Assembly (NCBI GenBank): GCA_050258555.1
Contig: JBLMZA010000167.1
Coordinates: 1-32,282 of the forward strand
DNA length: 32,282 nucleotides
Reading direction: 5' to 3'
DNA from: CAISDA01 sp050258555
GTDB lineage: Bacteria; Bacteroidota; Ignavibacteria; UBA10030; UBA8401
The notes under the pieces were generated by a model. The model saw only the letters and a program-made list of their open reading frames with translations. It ran no database searches and was not told where the DNA came from. A program made the position numbers and the translations under genes. Shown piece by piece: positions 18,221 through 26,399 of the stretch (position 1 is its first letter; each line of letters opens with the position of its first letter).

Positions 18221-18702
18221 CCTCTGCCGTTCCGCGTTGCGATTGTTGTGAACACATCGGACATGGCGATCGCACCGAGCGCCGCATCCCATCCCTTGTT
18301 GCCCATTGCGCCTCCGGCGCGTTCCGACGCCTGTTCGAACGTGTCGGTCGTGAGCACGCCGAAGAGCACCGGCAGCGAGCGCGTGCGCGAGACTTCTCCG
18401 ACGCCGCGCGCCGCTTCCTGACAGATGTAGTCGAAGTGCGGCGTTTCGCCGCGTATCACGGCGCCGAGACAGATGACCGCATCGAACCGGCTCTCGAGCG
18501 TGACGCGCGATGCAACCTGCGGAATTTCAAATGCGCCGGGACACCAGACGACGGTGATCATGTCTTCCGATGCTCCGTGTTTTCTGAGACAGTCCAGCGC
18601 TCCGTCGAGCAGCTTCTGCGTGATGGTCTTGTTGAACTGGCTCACAACAATGCAGAACTTCTTTCCCTGCGCTTCGATCCCGCCTTCAACCACATTCATC
18701 AT
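18217..18702 (-). CDS. ribH: 6,7-dimethyl-8-ribityllumazine synthase
   Basis: Penultimate enzyme of riboflavin synthesis; it condenses the ribityl-aminopyrimidinedione with dihydroxybutanone phosphate in an icosahedral or pentameric shell. At 161 residues it is of normal length. Substrate-binding 'SQFN' (21-24) and 'PGAFEIP' (55-61) are present, as is the catalytic His89 in 'GAVIRGETPHFDYI'. 'FGVLTTDTFEQASERAGG' near the C-terminus completes the family pattern. The start is the first of two ATGs at 18700-18702. No other riboflavin genes are nearby. Its stop overlaps the propeller start, so the two are coupled although functionally unrelated. Confidence 0.97.
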   Translation of the reverse strand: MMNVVEGGIEAQGKKFCIVVSQFNKTITQKLLDGALDCLRKHGASEDMITVVWCPGAFEIPQVASRVTLESRFDAVICLGAVIRGETPHFDYICQEAARGVGEVSRTRSLPVLFGVLTTDTFEQASERAGGAMGNKGWDAALGAIAMSDVFTTIATRNGRG

Positions 18703-18788
18703 CTCTTGTACGCCCTTCCTTCGTCAATTCAAGCCGTGCGGGGCCCTCCTTCCTTTTATTGTCGGCAGGTCCCGCTGAAAACATGAGG

Positions 18789-19622
18789 TCAATTTTTCTG
18801 TGCAAACAGCCTTCGCTTCATCACGCTGACCACCTCGGGATCGACAGACATGGTCCCGAGCGTCGCATCGTCGTTTTTGTTGCCGCCGTGAAAATCGGAT
18901 CCGCCGCTTTCCAGCATGCAGTACTCGTTGACGACGCCGCGGTAGTGCGCGATGAGTTCGTTCGTGTGCGCGGGATGGATCACCTCGATGCCGTCCAGGC
19001 CCGCCTTGATCAGATGCTGGAGCATGTCGTCCGTGATGTATTTGCCGGGATGGGCCAGGAACGACAGTCCGCCCGATGAGGAAATGAGCGCCACGGCATC
19101 GGGAGGCGTCAACTGGAACTTCTTTTCGAATGCCGGGCAGTGGTTGCCGATGTAGCGTTCGAAGGCTTCCTGATACGAGCGCGTGAGGCCGGCATTGAGC
19201 AGCGCGGTGGCGATATGCGGCCGTCCCACGGCTCCGTCGCCGGCGCATTTCATCACTTCGTCCATCGTGAGCGGGACGTTGAGGTTGTTCAGCTTTTTGA
19301 CGATGCGTTCGGCGCGCCTCACGCGTTCGCGGCGGAAGAAGACGAGATAGTCGCGCAGCCGCTCGTTCTGATGGTCCATGAAATATCCGAGGATGTGCAC
19401 ATCGCGGTCCTCGAAGGCCGCCGAGAGCTCGACGCCGACGATGACTTCGATACCGAGCGCAGCGCCGCGCTCGATCGCTTCGGGAAAGGCTTCGACGCTG
19501 TCATGATCGGTGATGCTGATCGTGGTCAGGCCGCGGCGGGCGCACTCATCCAGCAATTGTGCCACGGTGAGTATGCCGTCCGAATGAACGGTATGCATAT
19601 GCAGATCTGCTTTTGCGGTCAT
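18789..19622 (-). CDS. PHP-domain phosphoesterase (RnaAM/YciV-like)
   Basis: A 277-residue polymerase-and-histidinol-phosphatase domain metal enzyme. The metal ligands are visible: His8 and His10 in 'DLHMHTVHSDG', Asp15, Asp39/His40 in 'ITDHDS', Glu65 in 'GVELSA', His76 in 'VHILGYF', a later His in 'FLAHPGKY', and 'SGGSDFHGG' near the end. This arrangement matches the subgroup with E. coli RnaAM (YciV), which acts as a 5'-3' exoribonuclease and 3',5'-bisphosphonucleotide phosphatase. The exact substrate here is not shown. The start is the ATG at 19620-19622 with a GAAGG about 11 bases upstream. It lies 85 bases after the crp-type gene and 86 bases before ribH. Confidence 0.88.
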   Translation of the reverse strand: MTAKADLHMHTVHSDGILTVAQLLDECARRGLTTISITDHDSVEAFPEAIERGAALGIEVIVGVELSAAFEDRDVHILGYFMDHQNERLRDYLVFFRRERVRRAERIVKKLNNLNVPLTMDEVMKCAGDGAVGRPHIATALLNAGLTRSYQEAFERYIGNHCPAFEKKFQLTPPDAVALISSSGGLSFLAHPGKYITDDMLQHLIKAGLDGIEVIHPAHTNELIAHYRGVVNEYCMLESGGSDFHGGNKNDDATLGTMSVDPEVVSVMKRRLFAQKN

Positions 19623-19707
19623 GCTTCGATGCGCCTTCGTTGTGCCGCCTTTCCTCCCGCCCGCATATCAGACGTGTGCATAGGATAGAGAACCGACAGG
19701 AATGAGT

Positions 19708-20391
19708 TTACACATGGAGAGTTTTGAAACCCTCGTAATCGTTGATGATTAATTTGTTGCCCTGAAGCTGAATGTAATTCTTCTTCACAAACTTGTGGAG
19801 CATGCGCGAGATCGTTTCGCGCGACGTGCCGGCCATATTGGCCAGATCCTGCTGCAGCGGCATCTCGTCGATCTCGACCTTGCCGCGGCGGAAGACGCCG
19901 ATATCATCGGCCAGCTGCAGAAGCACGCTGGCCACGCGGCCCGATGCATCCTTCAGCGACAGGCTCTTGATCTGCGCGTCGGCCTTGCGAAGGCGCGATG
20001 TGAGCTCTCGCAAGAGCGCGATGGCAACGGACGGATATTCCTGCAGGAGCGCGAGAAAATCCGAGCGGTGGATCATGAAGAGCTCCGTCTTCGACGTGGC
20101 CACGACGCTGGCCGAACGCGTGAGGCCGTCCAGAATCGCCATCTCTCCGAAGAAGTCGCTCTCGCCGAGAATGGAAAGGATCACTTCGCGCCCGTCATCG
20201 TCCATGCGGGCAATCTTCACCTTTCCCGATGCAATCACAAAAAGCGCGGCGCCGGTCTCCTCTTCCAACAACACAATGCTGCCTTTTTTATACTGCTTTC
20301 GCACGCCGAGGGCGGCGATCTTTTCGAGTTCAGTGGTGTTCAGCTCGTTGAAGATGGGAACGTTCTGGAGAAACGCCAATTCTTCCGCCAT
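19708..20391 (-). CDS. Crp/Fnr family transcriptional regulator
   Basis: A 227-residue regulator. The cyclic-nucleotide-binding fold covers about 10-125, with a phosphate-binding cassette 'FFGEMAILDGLTRSASV' (Glu83, Arg92, Ser93) that keeps the residues used by cAMP-binding Crp proteins. A dimerisation helix follows. The winged helix-turn-helix has 'MPLQQDLANMAGTSRETISRML' (177-198), with the Arg-Glu-x-x-x-Arg recognition helix typical of Crp. There are no cysteines, so it is not an iron-sulphur FNR. The start ATG at 20389-20391 has AAAGG six bases upstream; a TTG two codons earlier is less likely. It has its own strong promoter (20,464-20,492). A short inverted repeat near the start of transcription may be an autoregulatory operator. 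Confidence 0.93.
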   Translation of the reverse strand: MAEELAFLQNVPIFNELNTTELEKIAALGVRKQYKKGSIVLLEEETGAALFVIASGKVKIARMDDDGREVILSILGESDFFGEMAILDGLTRSASVVATSKTELFMIHRSDFLALLQEYPSVAIALLRELTSRLRKADAQIKSLSLKDASGRVASVLLQLADDIGVFRRGKVEIDEMPLQQDLANMAGTSRETISRMLHKFVKKNYIQLQGNKLIINDYEGFKTLHV

Positions 20392-20439
20392 AGACAACCT
20401 TTACTGTGTTGCTGCTCGATTGGATGTGATGAGGCAAGG

Positions 20440-20456
20440 ATACGCTTTTTCCGTAT
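20440..20456. promoter_or_regulatory. Candidate operator in the crp-type leader
   Basis: ATACG (20440-20444) and its inverted copy CGTAT (20452-20456) are separated by seven bases, just downstream of the -10 box on the minus strand. This is the position of an autorepression site. It does not match the TGTGA-N6-TCACA consensus, so the assignment is tentative. Confidence 0.25.
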
Positions 20457-20463
20457 AGGTGAA

Positions 20464-20492
20464 AATATAATCGGAGATGTAATGAAAGTCAA
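20464..20492 (-). promoter_or_regulatory. Sigma-70-type promoter of the Crp/Fnr gene
   Basis: On the minus strand it is TTGACT (20487-20492), a 17-base spacer, TATATT (20464-20469). Both hexamers and the spacing are identical to those of the yceD-fab promoter. It lies in the 184-base gap after the lipoprotein gene, giving a leader of about 65 bases. Confidence 0.8.
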
Positions 20493-20575
20493 GGCTCGTT
20501 TATACAATAATATCCGACTCATAATCCCCCGCCGGAGCGGGATGGGGATGGCCGGTGCGGCATGCAGGATCGCCT

Positions 20576-21745
20576 TTATTTCGCCGAGAAGCGGTAGACG
20601 GTCCTGTCGTCTCCGACGACAAACACCGAGTTGTTCCAGAGGACCGGCACGGTCTTGATGCGGGCGTCGAGCGAATGCTTCCACAGCACCGAGCCGTCCG
20701 ATGCGGAAAGCGCATAGAGATACGTATCGAGCGAGGCGGCGATCACCATGTTCTTTGCGATGACGGCCGGAACATTGACCGCGCTTTTCGCGCTGAATGT
20801 CCATTTCACTCTTCCCTCGGGCGTCAGTGCGGCAATCGATCCGTTGAGCGAGGGCACAATGACGAGCGAATCGGACACCGATGCCGCGGCCATGATGCGC
20901 TCGCCCGTGTCGTAGGTCCAGCGCACCGCGCCTGTTTGGGCATCGAGCGCGTAGAGCGTATGATCGCGCGAGCCGATATAGATTGTGCCCCGCGATGCGC
21001 TCAGGCCGGCATAGACCGATCCTTCGAGCTTCTTCTTCCATCGCAGCCGGCCCGAGGAGGCCGAAAGCGCGTAGACCGTGCCCTGTATATCGGCGCAGTA
21101 GAGCATCGAATCGAGCATGCAAGGAGCGCCCGTGAAGGCCGCGCCCGCTTTTGTCTTCCAGAGGACTTCGCCGTCGCCGGGCCTGAGCGCATAGACGGAG
21201 CCGTCGAGCGAGGCGATGAAGAGGCGGTCTTCATTGTTGACGCGCCCGATGATGGGAGAGGCCGTGATGCCTCCGTAATTTTTCTTCCAGACGAATTCTC
21301 CGGCGCGGAGATCGTAATCGAACACGGTTTCCTTGCCCGCTTCCGAGCAGAAAAAGATCTGGCTTCCGATCGCGGCGGGCGCGCCGGCCACGGGCACGGA
21401 AATTTTCTTCGTGCCGATCTCATCGCCTGTGGCCGCATCGACGGCAACGAGCTCTCCGCGCAGCGTGCCGCAGACAAGCACGCTGTCGACGATGATGCAG
21501 GCGTTCTGCGCCGTGCCGGCGGTGAGATCGTAGTCCCAGCGCTCTTCCAGAGGAAGCGCGACGGTCTGCGATGAATCGGCGTATGTGCCGGAGGCCGTGC
21601 GGCCGGCCATCGGCCAGTCGAGAGGATCGGAGTGCAGCGACTCTTTCACATGGAAGCCCGTGCAGCCGACGAATGCTGCCGGTGCCAAGAGACATGCTGC
21701 CGCGATGGCGATGCAATGCTTTCGAACCCCGGTCGATGCGCCCAT
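20576..21745 (-). CDS. BamB-like PQQ-type beta-propeller lipoprotein
   Basis: A 389-residue predicted lipoprotein. The signal peptide ends in a lipobox with Cys28 ('AAFVGC'). At least six repeats of the PQQ-propeller type follow, each with the 'G.vyALda.tG...W' pattern, for example 'GSVYALRPGDGEVLWKTK', 'TLYALDAQTGAVRWTY' and 'YLYALSASDGSVLWKH'. Length and fold match BamB, the periplasmic lipoprotein that helps BamA fold outer-membrane proteins. The start at 21743-21745 lies 2 bases after the stop of the Omp85-fusion gene; an ATG five codons earlier would overlap it. Tight coupling to a gene with an Omp85 barrel supports a role in outer-membrane assembly. True BamB identity is not proven, since such propellers are common. 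Confidence 0.8.
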   Translation of the reverse strand: MGASTGVRKHCIAIAAACLLAPAAFVGCTGFHVKESLHSDPLDWPMAGRTASGTYADSSQTVALPLEERWDYDLTAGTAQNACIIVDSVLVCGTLRGELVAVDAATGDEIGTKKISVPVAGAPAAIGSQIFFCSEAGKETVFDYDLRAGEFVWKKNYGGITASPIIGRVNNEDRLFIASLDGSVYALRPGDGEVLWKTKAGAAFTGAPCMLDSMLYCADIQGTVYALSASSGRLRWKKKLEGSVYAGLSASRGTIYIGSRDHTLYALDAQTGAVRWTYDTGERIMAAASVSDSLVIVPSLNGSIAALTPEGRVKWTFSAKSAVNVPAVIAKNMVIAASLDTYLYALSASDGSVLWKHSLDARIKTVPVLWNNSVFVVGDDRTVYRFSAK

Positions 21746-21747
21746 AC

Positions 21748-24576
21748 TCAGAAATCCCATCCGAAAAAGAATTGATAGAAGAGTCCGCGGTCGAAGCCGC
21801 TGAAATTGTCGATGATGCGCTTGCCCACATCATACCGGAGCACGAGCACGCCTCCCAGATTCCACCGGAGCCCGGCGCCGACGCTGCCGAGCGTTTCCCG
21901 ATATTCGTTATCCCAGGTGTTGCCGGCATCGATGAAGAGCGCGCCTCGGAACGACCCGAGCCCGACCCCGCCGAACGGGAAGCGGATGCCGAGCTGATCG
22001 ACGAACGGGAAGCGCAGTTCGAGACTCGTGAGCCACAGTTTCTTGCCGCGTATCGACCAGCGCGGATATCCGCGCAGATCCCAGCTGCCGCCGAGGATGA
22101 AGCGCCGGGCTTCGGCGCCTTCGTTCATCATGAGTTCGAACCGCGCGGCCAAGGCCGTGCGGAGACCGAGCCGGTAATAATACCGGTAGTCGCCGATGAG
22201 CGTGTAATAGTTCACGTTCCCGTTCTGCACATCCTTCGTATAGGCGGCTGTCGCCAGAAAGCGCGAGCCGTCCAACGGACCGGTCGGTCCCCAGAGCGAA
22301 TTATCGTGCACGTACGAAAGCGAGAGCGATCCGATCGTCGCCTTGCGGGGCTTGAATCCGATGAAGACCTCTTTGTCGCTGTTGCTGATGGTCACGCTGC
22401 CGTCGATGCGCTTGAAGCGCGAGAGCGGATAGGACAATGCGAGGTATCCGCCGAACGACCGCTCGTAGTAGTATTCATCCGGATCGGTCAGGTCGTAGCG
22501 CCTTCCGGCGAAATGGAAGATGCCGGTCGCGTAATTGGTACGGCTGCCGAGCGAGATGCGCGAGACGGCCAGGTTGAAGCTTTCCAGGAATTCGCTCGAG
22601 ACTTCGGCATTATTATAGACAAGGAAATAATACTGGTCGTTGCCCAGAAGGTCGCTCACGGCCACCGCGGCGCCTCCGGCCGTGCCGAAGACGGGATCGG
22701 TCGAGACTTCGCTCTGCGCGATATCGAGCGAGTACTCGCCCCGGTACGGAAGCGACACGACGGAGGTGTCGCCGCTGACCGAGCGGGGCACGAACGCTCC
22801 GGCAATCGGAGGCGCAAAGCGCATCACCGTCTGGCTCGTGTCGATCCGCTCTTTGACCGAATCGATCATCTGCAGCCGGAAGCTGTAGTTTTCAAACGCC
22901 GCAAAGACGACCGTGTTGCTGTCGGTCCAGCACGGATCGAAGACCGCATTGGAAAAGCGCGTCACCTTCCTGACGGCGGGAAGTCCCGGTTGCGCAAGAT
23001 CGGACGTCTTCACCGCCCAGATGTTCTGCGCGCCGTCAAGGTTCGAAGTGAATGTGAGGCTCGATCCGTCCGGCGAAAAGGACGGCGAATAGAAGTTGCT
23101 TGTGCCGGAGGTGATCTCGCGCACGTCTCCTGTGGCGAGATCGTACCGGCAGAGATGATAGGTCTGCTCGATGCCGAGCGCGTTCCTGTCCGAGCTGAAG
23201 ACGATCGAACGGCCGTCGGGCGACCAGACCGGATCGCGGTCGTCATACACGTCGTCGGTAAGCCGGAGGAGATTCTCCCCGTCCTCATCCACGCGGTAGA
23301 GATCCATGCGCCCCGATTTCGAGATCGAAGAAAAGACAATGCGCCGCCCGTCGGGCGAAAACGACGGCGAGGCGATCACGACGAGCGAATCGAAGCGGAT
23401 CGTGCGCACCAGGCGCCCGGCTTCCACGTCATAGAGATGGATCGCATCGTTCTCGCCGCTTTTGGTCACGAAGGCCAAAAGTCCCGAGCGGCTGATCGAG
23501 AGCTTGCTTTGAAACAGGTGGAAGGCTTCGTACTCGTTCGACTTCTCGCCTTCAACGATCACTTCCGGTTCCTTGTCCGGAGCGGCAGCGGGATCGGTCG
23601 GCACAGGAATTCTGTAGACCGATGTGTAGCCCGTGTAATTGCCGATGAAGTAGACTTCCCCCCTGCCGTTGCGCCGGTAGTAGACGGGCTTCGTGTTGAA
23701 GCCGTTCTTCAGGATGATGGTCGATTGCTGTCCGGCAAAGTCGCTCGTCGAGAGCAGCGGATAATACTTCTTCTTGAGCGCATAGATCCATTCCTCGTCG
23801 AGCTCCTTATAGGAGCGGCCGATCGAGAACTTCATCACGTCGCTGAAGGAGGCGCTGCGCCACATGTTTTCCATCATGAGAAGGATCTTGTCTTCGCCGT
23901 AGCGGTCGGCGATGAAGCCGAGCACGTTCTGCCCTTCCTTGTACATGATGAACGTGCCGTAGATCTGCTCCATGTCGGAGAGCGGTACGACGTAGTTGTT
24001 CAGCACTGCATCGCGCATGACCATCTCGGCCTGATCGTCGGGCACGGTCGACCAGAACTCCGCCAGCCCTTCGGTGAACCACAAGGGCGGCGTGCGGTCG
24101 GCGGCGGTGCGGTGATCGGAAAGCACGCGGTTGATCTTGCTGGTCATGAAGACGTGCACGAGCTCGTGCCGGATCACGTGCTTGAAGCGTCCGAGCGAGC
24201 CGTCGGCCGGGATGACGACGCGGCCCTTCATGAATTCGAAGAATCCCCCCACGCCCTCCGGGATGAATCCGGGAGAGGTGTTGGTCTGCTGGAAATGAAG
24301 ATGTGTGGAATAGAAAATGAGGGGGATCTTTTCACGCACCGTGTGGTTGAACTTGCCTTCGAGCACGCGGAAGGATTCTTCGGCGAAGTATGCGCCCTGT
24401 TCGGCAAGCTCCTTCATCTCGGGATAGTAGTAGACGTCGAAGTGCTGCGTGCGCAGCACATGCCACTCGAACGACGTATACTGCACTTTGTTCTGGCCGA
24501 AGTAATAGAACTGCGCAGGCGCCTCATGGACCGACACCAGCGCTGCAACGACAATGAGAAAACAAAATTTCTTCAT
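21748..24576 (-). CDS. Gluzincin - TolB-like propeller - Omp85 barrel fusion protein
   Basis: A 942-residue surface protein with a signal peptide (1-22, cleavage after Ala-Gln). A peptidase-MA-like gluzincin domain (about 40-270) contains 'RHELVH' (His137, Glu138, His141) and 'WFTEGLAEF', with Glu169 as the likely third zinc ligand. A TolB-like propeller follows (about 300-620) with four 'SPDG'-type or degenerate blade motifs. The C-terminal third (about 650-942) is beta-barrel, with the Omp85 loop-6 motif 'LRGY' (834-837) and a terminal Trp-Asp-Phe. No POTRA domain is seen. The start ATG at 24574-24576 has GGAG nine bases upstream; the open frame further up lies in ptsI. Substrate and partner are unknown. 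It could be a surface or periplasmic protease tethered to a barrel, or a specialised secretion pore. Confidence 0.85.
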   Translation of the reverse strand: MKKFCFLIVVAALVSVHEAPAQFYYFGQNKVQYTSFEWHVLRTQHFDVYYYPEMKELAEQGAYFAEESFRVLEGKFNHTVREKIPLIFYSTHLHFQQTNTSPGFIPEGVGGFFEFMKGRVVIPADGSLGRFKHVIRHELVHVFMTSKINRVLSDHRTAADRTPPLWFTEGLAEFWSTVPDDQAEMVMRDAVLNNYVVPLSDMEQIYGTFIMYKEGQNVLGFIADRYGEDKILLMMENMWRSASFSDVMKFSIGRSYKELDEEWIYALKKKYYPLLSTSDFAGQQSTIILKNGFNTKPVYYRRNGRGEVYFIGNYTGYTSVYRIPVPTDPAAAPDKEPEVIVEGEKSNEYEAFHLFQSKLSISRSGLLAFVTKSGENDAIHLYDVEAGRLVRTIRFDSLVVIASPSFSPDGRRIVFSSISKSGRMDLYRVDEDGENLLRLTDDVYDDRDPVWSPDGRSIVFSSDRNALGIEQTYHLCRYDLATGDVREITSGTSNFYSPSFSPDGSSLTFTSNLDGAQNIWAVKTSDLAQPGLPAVRKVTRFSNAVFDPCWTDSNTVVFAAFENYSFRLQMIDSVKERIDTSQTVMRFAPPIAGAFVPRSVSGDTSVVSLPYRGEYSLDIAQSEVSTDPVFGTAGGAAVAVSDLLGNDQYYFLVYNNAEVSSEFLESFNLAVSRISLGSRTNYATGIFHFAGRRYDLTDPDEYYYERSFGGYLALSYPLSRFKRIDGSVTISNSDKEVFIGFKPRKATIGSLSLSYVHDNSLWGPTGPLDGSRFLATAAYTKDVQNGNVNYYTLIGDYRYYYRLGLRTALAARFELMMNEGAEARRFILGGSWDLRGYPRWSIRGKKLWLTSLELRFPFVDQLGIRFPFGGVGLGSFRGALFIDAGNTWDNEYRETLGSVGAGLRWNLGGVLVLRYDVGKRIIDNFSGFDRGLFYQFFFGWDF

Positions 24577-24623
24577 ACAGCGGCTCTCCGTTTCACTCTC
24601 ACATGCGCCGCTACAGGCTCCGG

Positions 24624-26396
24624 TCATTCTTCCGGCAGCGGGATATCCGGAGCGATGGCGGCAAGATTGATCCGCAGAAATTCCTTCACATCCTCTTCCG
24701 ACTCCATGGCAAGGGCGCGGTCGGCGATTTCCCTGGCTTCGCTGACGGAGACCGAACGGATGACCTTCTTGATCTCCGGCAGCACCGTGGGCACGACGCT
24801 GAAGGCATCGAGTCCGAGCCCCAGCAGCAAGAGCGCGGCCGGCGGATCTCCCGCCATTTCCCCGCACATGCCGACGGGCTTGCCATACTGCTTGGCCGCG
24901 CGGATGATGTGGTCGATCGTCCGGAGCACGGCAGGATGAAATTCCTGATACAGCGACGAGACGACCTCGTTGTCCCGGTCGACCGCCAGCAGATACTGGA
25001 TCAGGTCGTTGGTGCCGATCGAGAGAAAATCGACTTCCTGGGCGATCGCTCCGGCCAGCACGGCGGCCGAGGGCACTTCTATCATAACACCGACTTTGAT
25101 CGATTCGTCAAACGGAATATTCTTCCGGCGCAGCAGGTCCTTGGCCTGCTCGATGTATTTCTTGGCCTCGCGGATTTCCTTCACGCCCGAGATCATCGGA
25201 AGCATGATGCGCACGTTGCCGCGCACGCTCGCCCTGAGCAGCGCCTGGATCTGCGGCAGGAAGATTTCGGGGCGGTCGAGCGAGAGGCGGATGCCGCGCC
25301 AGCCGAGGAAGGGATTTTCCTCGTAATGCTCCTGGGCCATCACCTTGTCGCCGCCGATATCGAACGTGCGCATGATGACCGGATGCGGAAACGCCTTTTC
25401 GGCCACCATGCGGTACTGCTCGTACTGCTCTTCCTCGCTCGGAAACGAATCGCGGCCCATGAGCACGCCCTCGGTCCGGTAGAGCCCGATGCCTTCGGAG
25501 CCCTGCGTGTTGACGTAATCGACTTCTTCCGGAAATTCGATATTCGATCCGAGCTCGATGTGCTTGCCGTCGATCGTCATGGCCGGCAGCGTCTTGAGCG
25601 CATTGAGCCGCTCCTGGAAGGAGGCGAATTTTTCGATGCGCTCGCGCACCTGCTGCTTCGTGCGTTCAGACGGATTGATGATCACTTCGCCGTTGTAGCC
25701 GTCCACGATGAGGAAATCGCCCGTGCGGACATACTGCGTGATGGTCTTGAGCCCGACCACGGAGGGAATCTTGAGCGCTCGCGCAAAAAGCGCGGCATGC
25801 GAGGTGTTGCCGCCCGAATCGGTGGCGTAGCCGAGCACCTCGTTGCGGCTGAAGAGGATCGTGTCGGCCGGCGTCAGAAGCTGCGCCACAACGATCGAAT
25901 GAAAGTCGAACCGGGAAAAGATCTTTTCATGCTGTATGTTCCGGATGACGCGGTTTTTCACGTCCTCCACATCGTGCACGCGCTCGCGCATGTACTCATC
26001 CTGCGCCGTGAGCATCATCTGCTGGTATTTGGCGATTTCGCCGTGAACGATGAATTCCGCATTCTTGTGCTCGGCTTCGATGCGGTCACAGATGGTGTCG
26101 AAGAGGATCGGGTCGTTCAGGATCATGATCTGCGCTTCGAAGACCTTCGCCTTGTTGTCTCCCATTTTCTGCTGCGCCAGCGAAAGGATTTTCTGCAGTT
26201 CCTTTTCGGAGCGGGCGACCGCGTTCTTGAGACGCTCGATCTCGCGCGACACATCTTCCGGCTCGATGGCTTTCTCCTCGATGCGCGGGATATGCTTTTC
26301 AAAGACGTACGCGGGCCCCATCACGATGCCGGGGGCGGCCGCAATTCCGTGAAGCACTATTTCTTCATGTCCGTTCATACAGTGTGTGTTCGTCAT
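24624..26396 (-). CDS. ptsI: Phosphoenolpyruvate-protein phosphotransferase (PTS enzyme I)
   Basis: Takes phosphate from phosphoenolpyruvate and gives it to HPr, in the cytoplasm. At 590 residues it is slightly longer than E. coli EI. The phospho-accepting His200 lies in 'GGNTSHAALFAR', 'GSEGIGLYRTEGVLMGR' gives the PEP-binding Arg, and the catalytic Cys is in 'VGMCGEMAGDP'. 'FLSIGTNDLIQYLLAVDRDN' is also typical. The start is ATG 26394-26396, three bases after the HPr stop; an ATG six codons later is possible. No EII sugar permease is in the window. With HPr alone it may feed a regulatory rather than sugar-import branch, as in other bacteria with incomplete PTS. Confidence 0.97.
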   Translation of the reverse strand: MTNTHCMNGHEEIVLHGIAAAPGIVMGPAYVFEKHIPRIEEKAIEPEDVSREIERLKNAVARSEKELQKILSLAQQKMGDNKAKVFEAQIMILNDPILFDTICDRIEAEHKNAEFIVHGEIAKYQQMMLTAQDEYMRERVHDVEDVKNRVIRNIQHEKIFSRFDFHSIVVAQLLTPADTILFSRNEVLGYATDSGGNTSHAALFARALKIPSVVGLKTITQYVRTGDFLIVDGYNGEVIINPSERTKQQVRERIEKFASFQERLNALKTLPAMTIDGKHIELGSNIEFPEEVDYVNTQGSEGIGLYRTEGVLMGRDSFPSEEEQYEQYRMVAEKAFPHPVIMRTFDIGGDKVMAQEHYEENPFLGWRGIRLSLDRPEIFLPQIQALLRASVRGNVRIMLPMISGVKEIREAKKYIEQAKDLLRRKNIPFDESIKVGVMIEVPSAAVLAGAIAQEVDFLSIGTNDLIQYLLAVDRDNEVVSSLYQEFHPAVLRTIDHIIRAAKQYGKPVGMCGEMAGDPPAALLLLGLGLDAFSVVPTVLPEIKKVIRSVSVSEAREIADRALAMESEEDVKEFLRINLAAIAPDIPLPEE

Positions 26397-26399
26397 CGT

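Noticed and set aside
20515..20560. CCCGC/GCGGG hairpin downstream of the lipoprotein gene
   Set aside because: It resembles a terminator stem, but no T-run follows on the minus strand, so it was not called as one.
21571..24939. A 1,122-codon open frame on the plus strand
   Set aside because: It lies antisense to the fusion, lipoprotein and ptsI genes and its translation is rich in Arg, His, Glu and Val with no domain. It is the usual long antisense frame of GC-rich genes.
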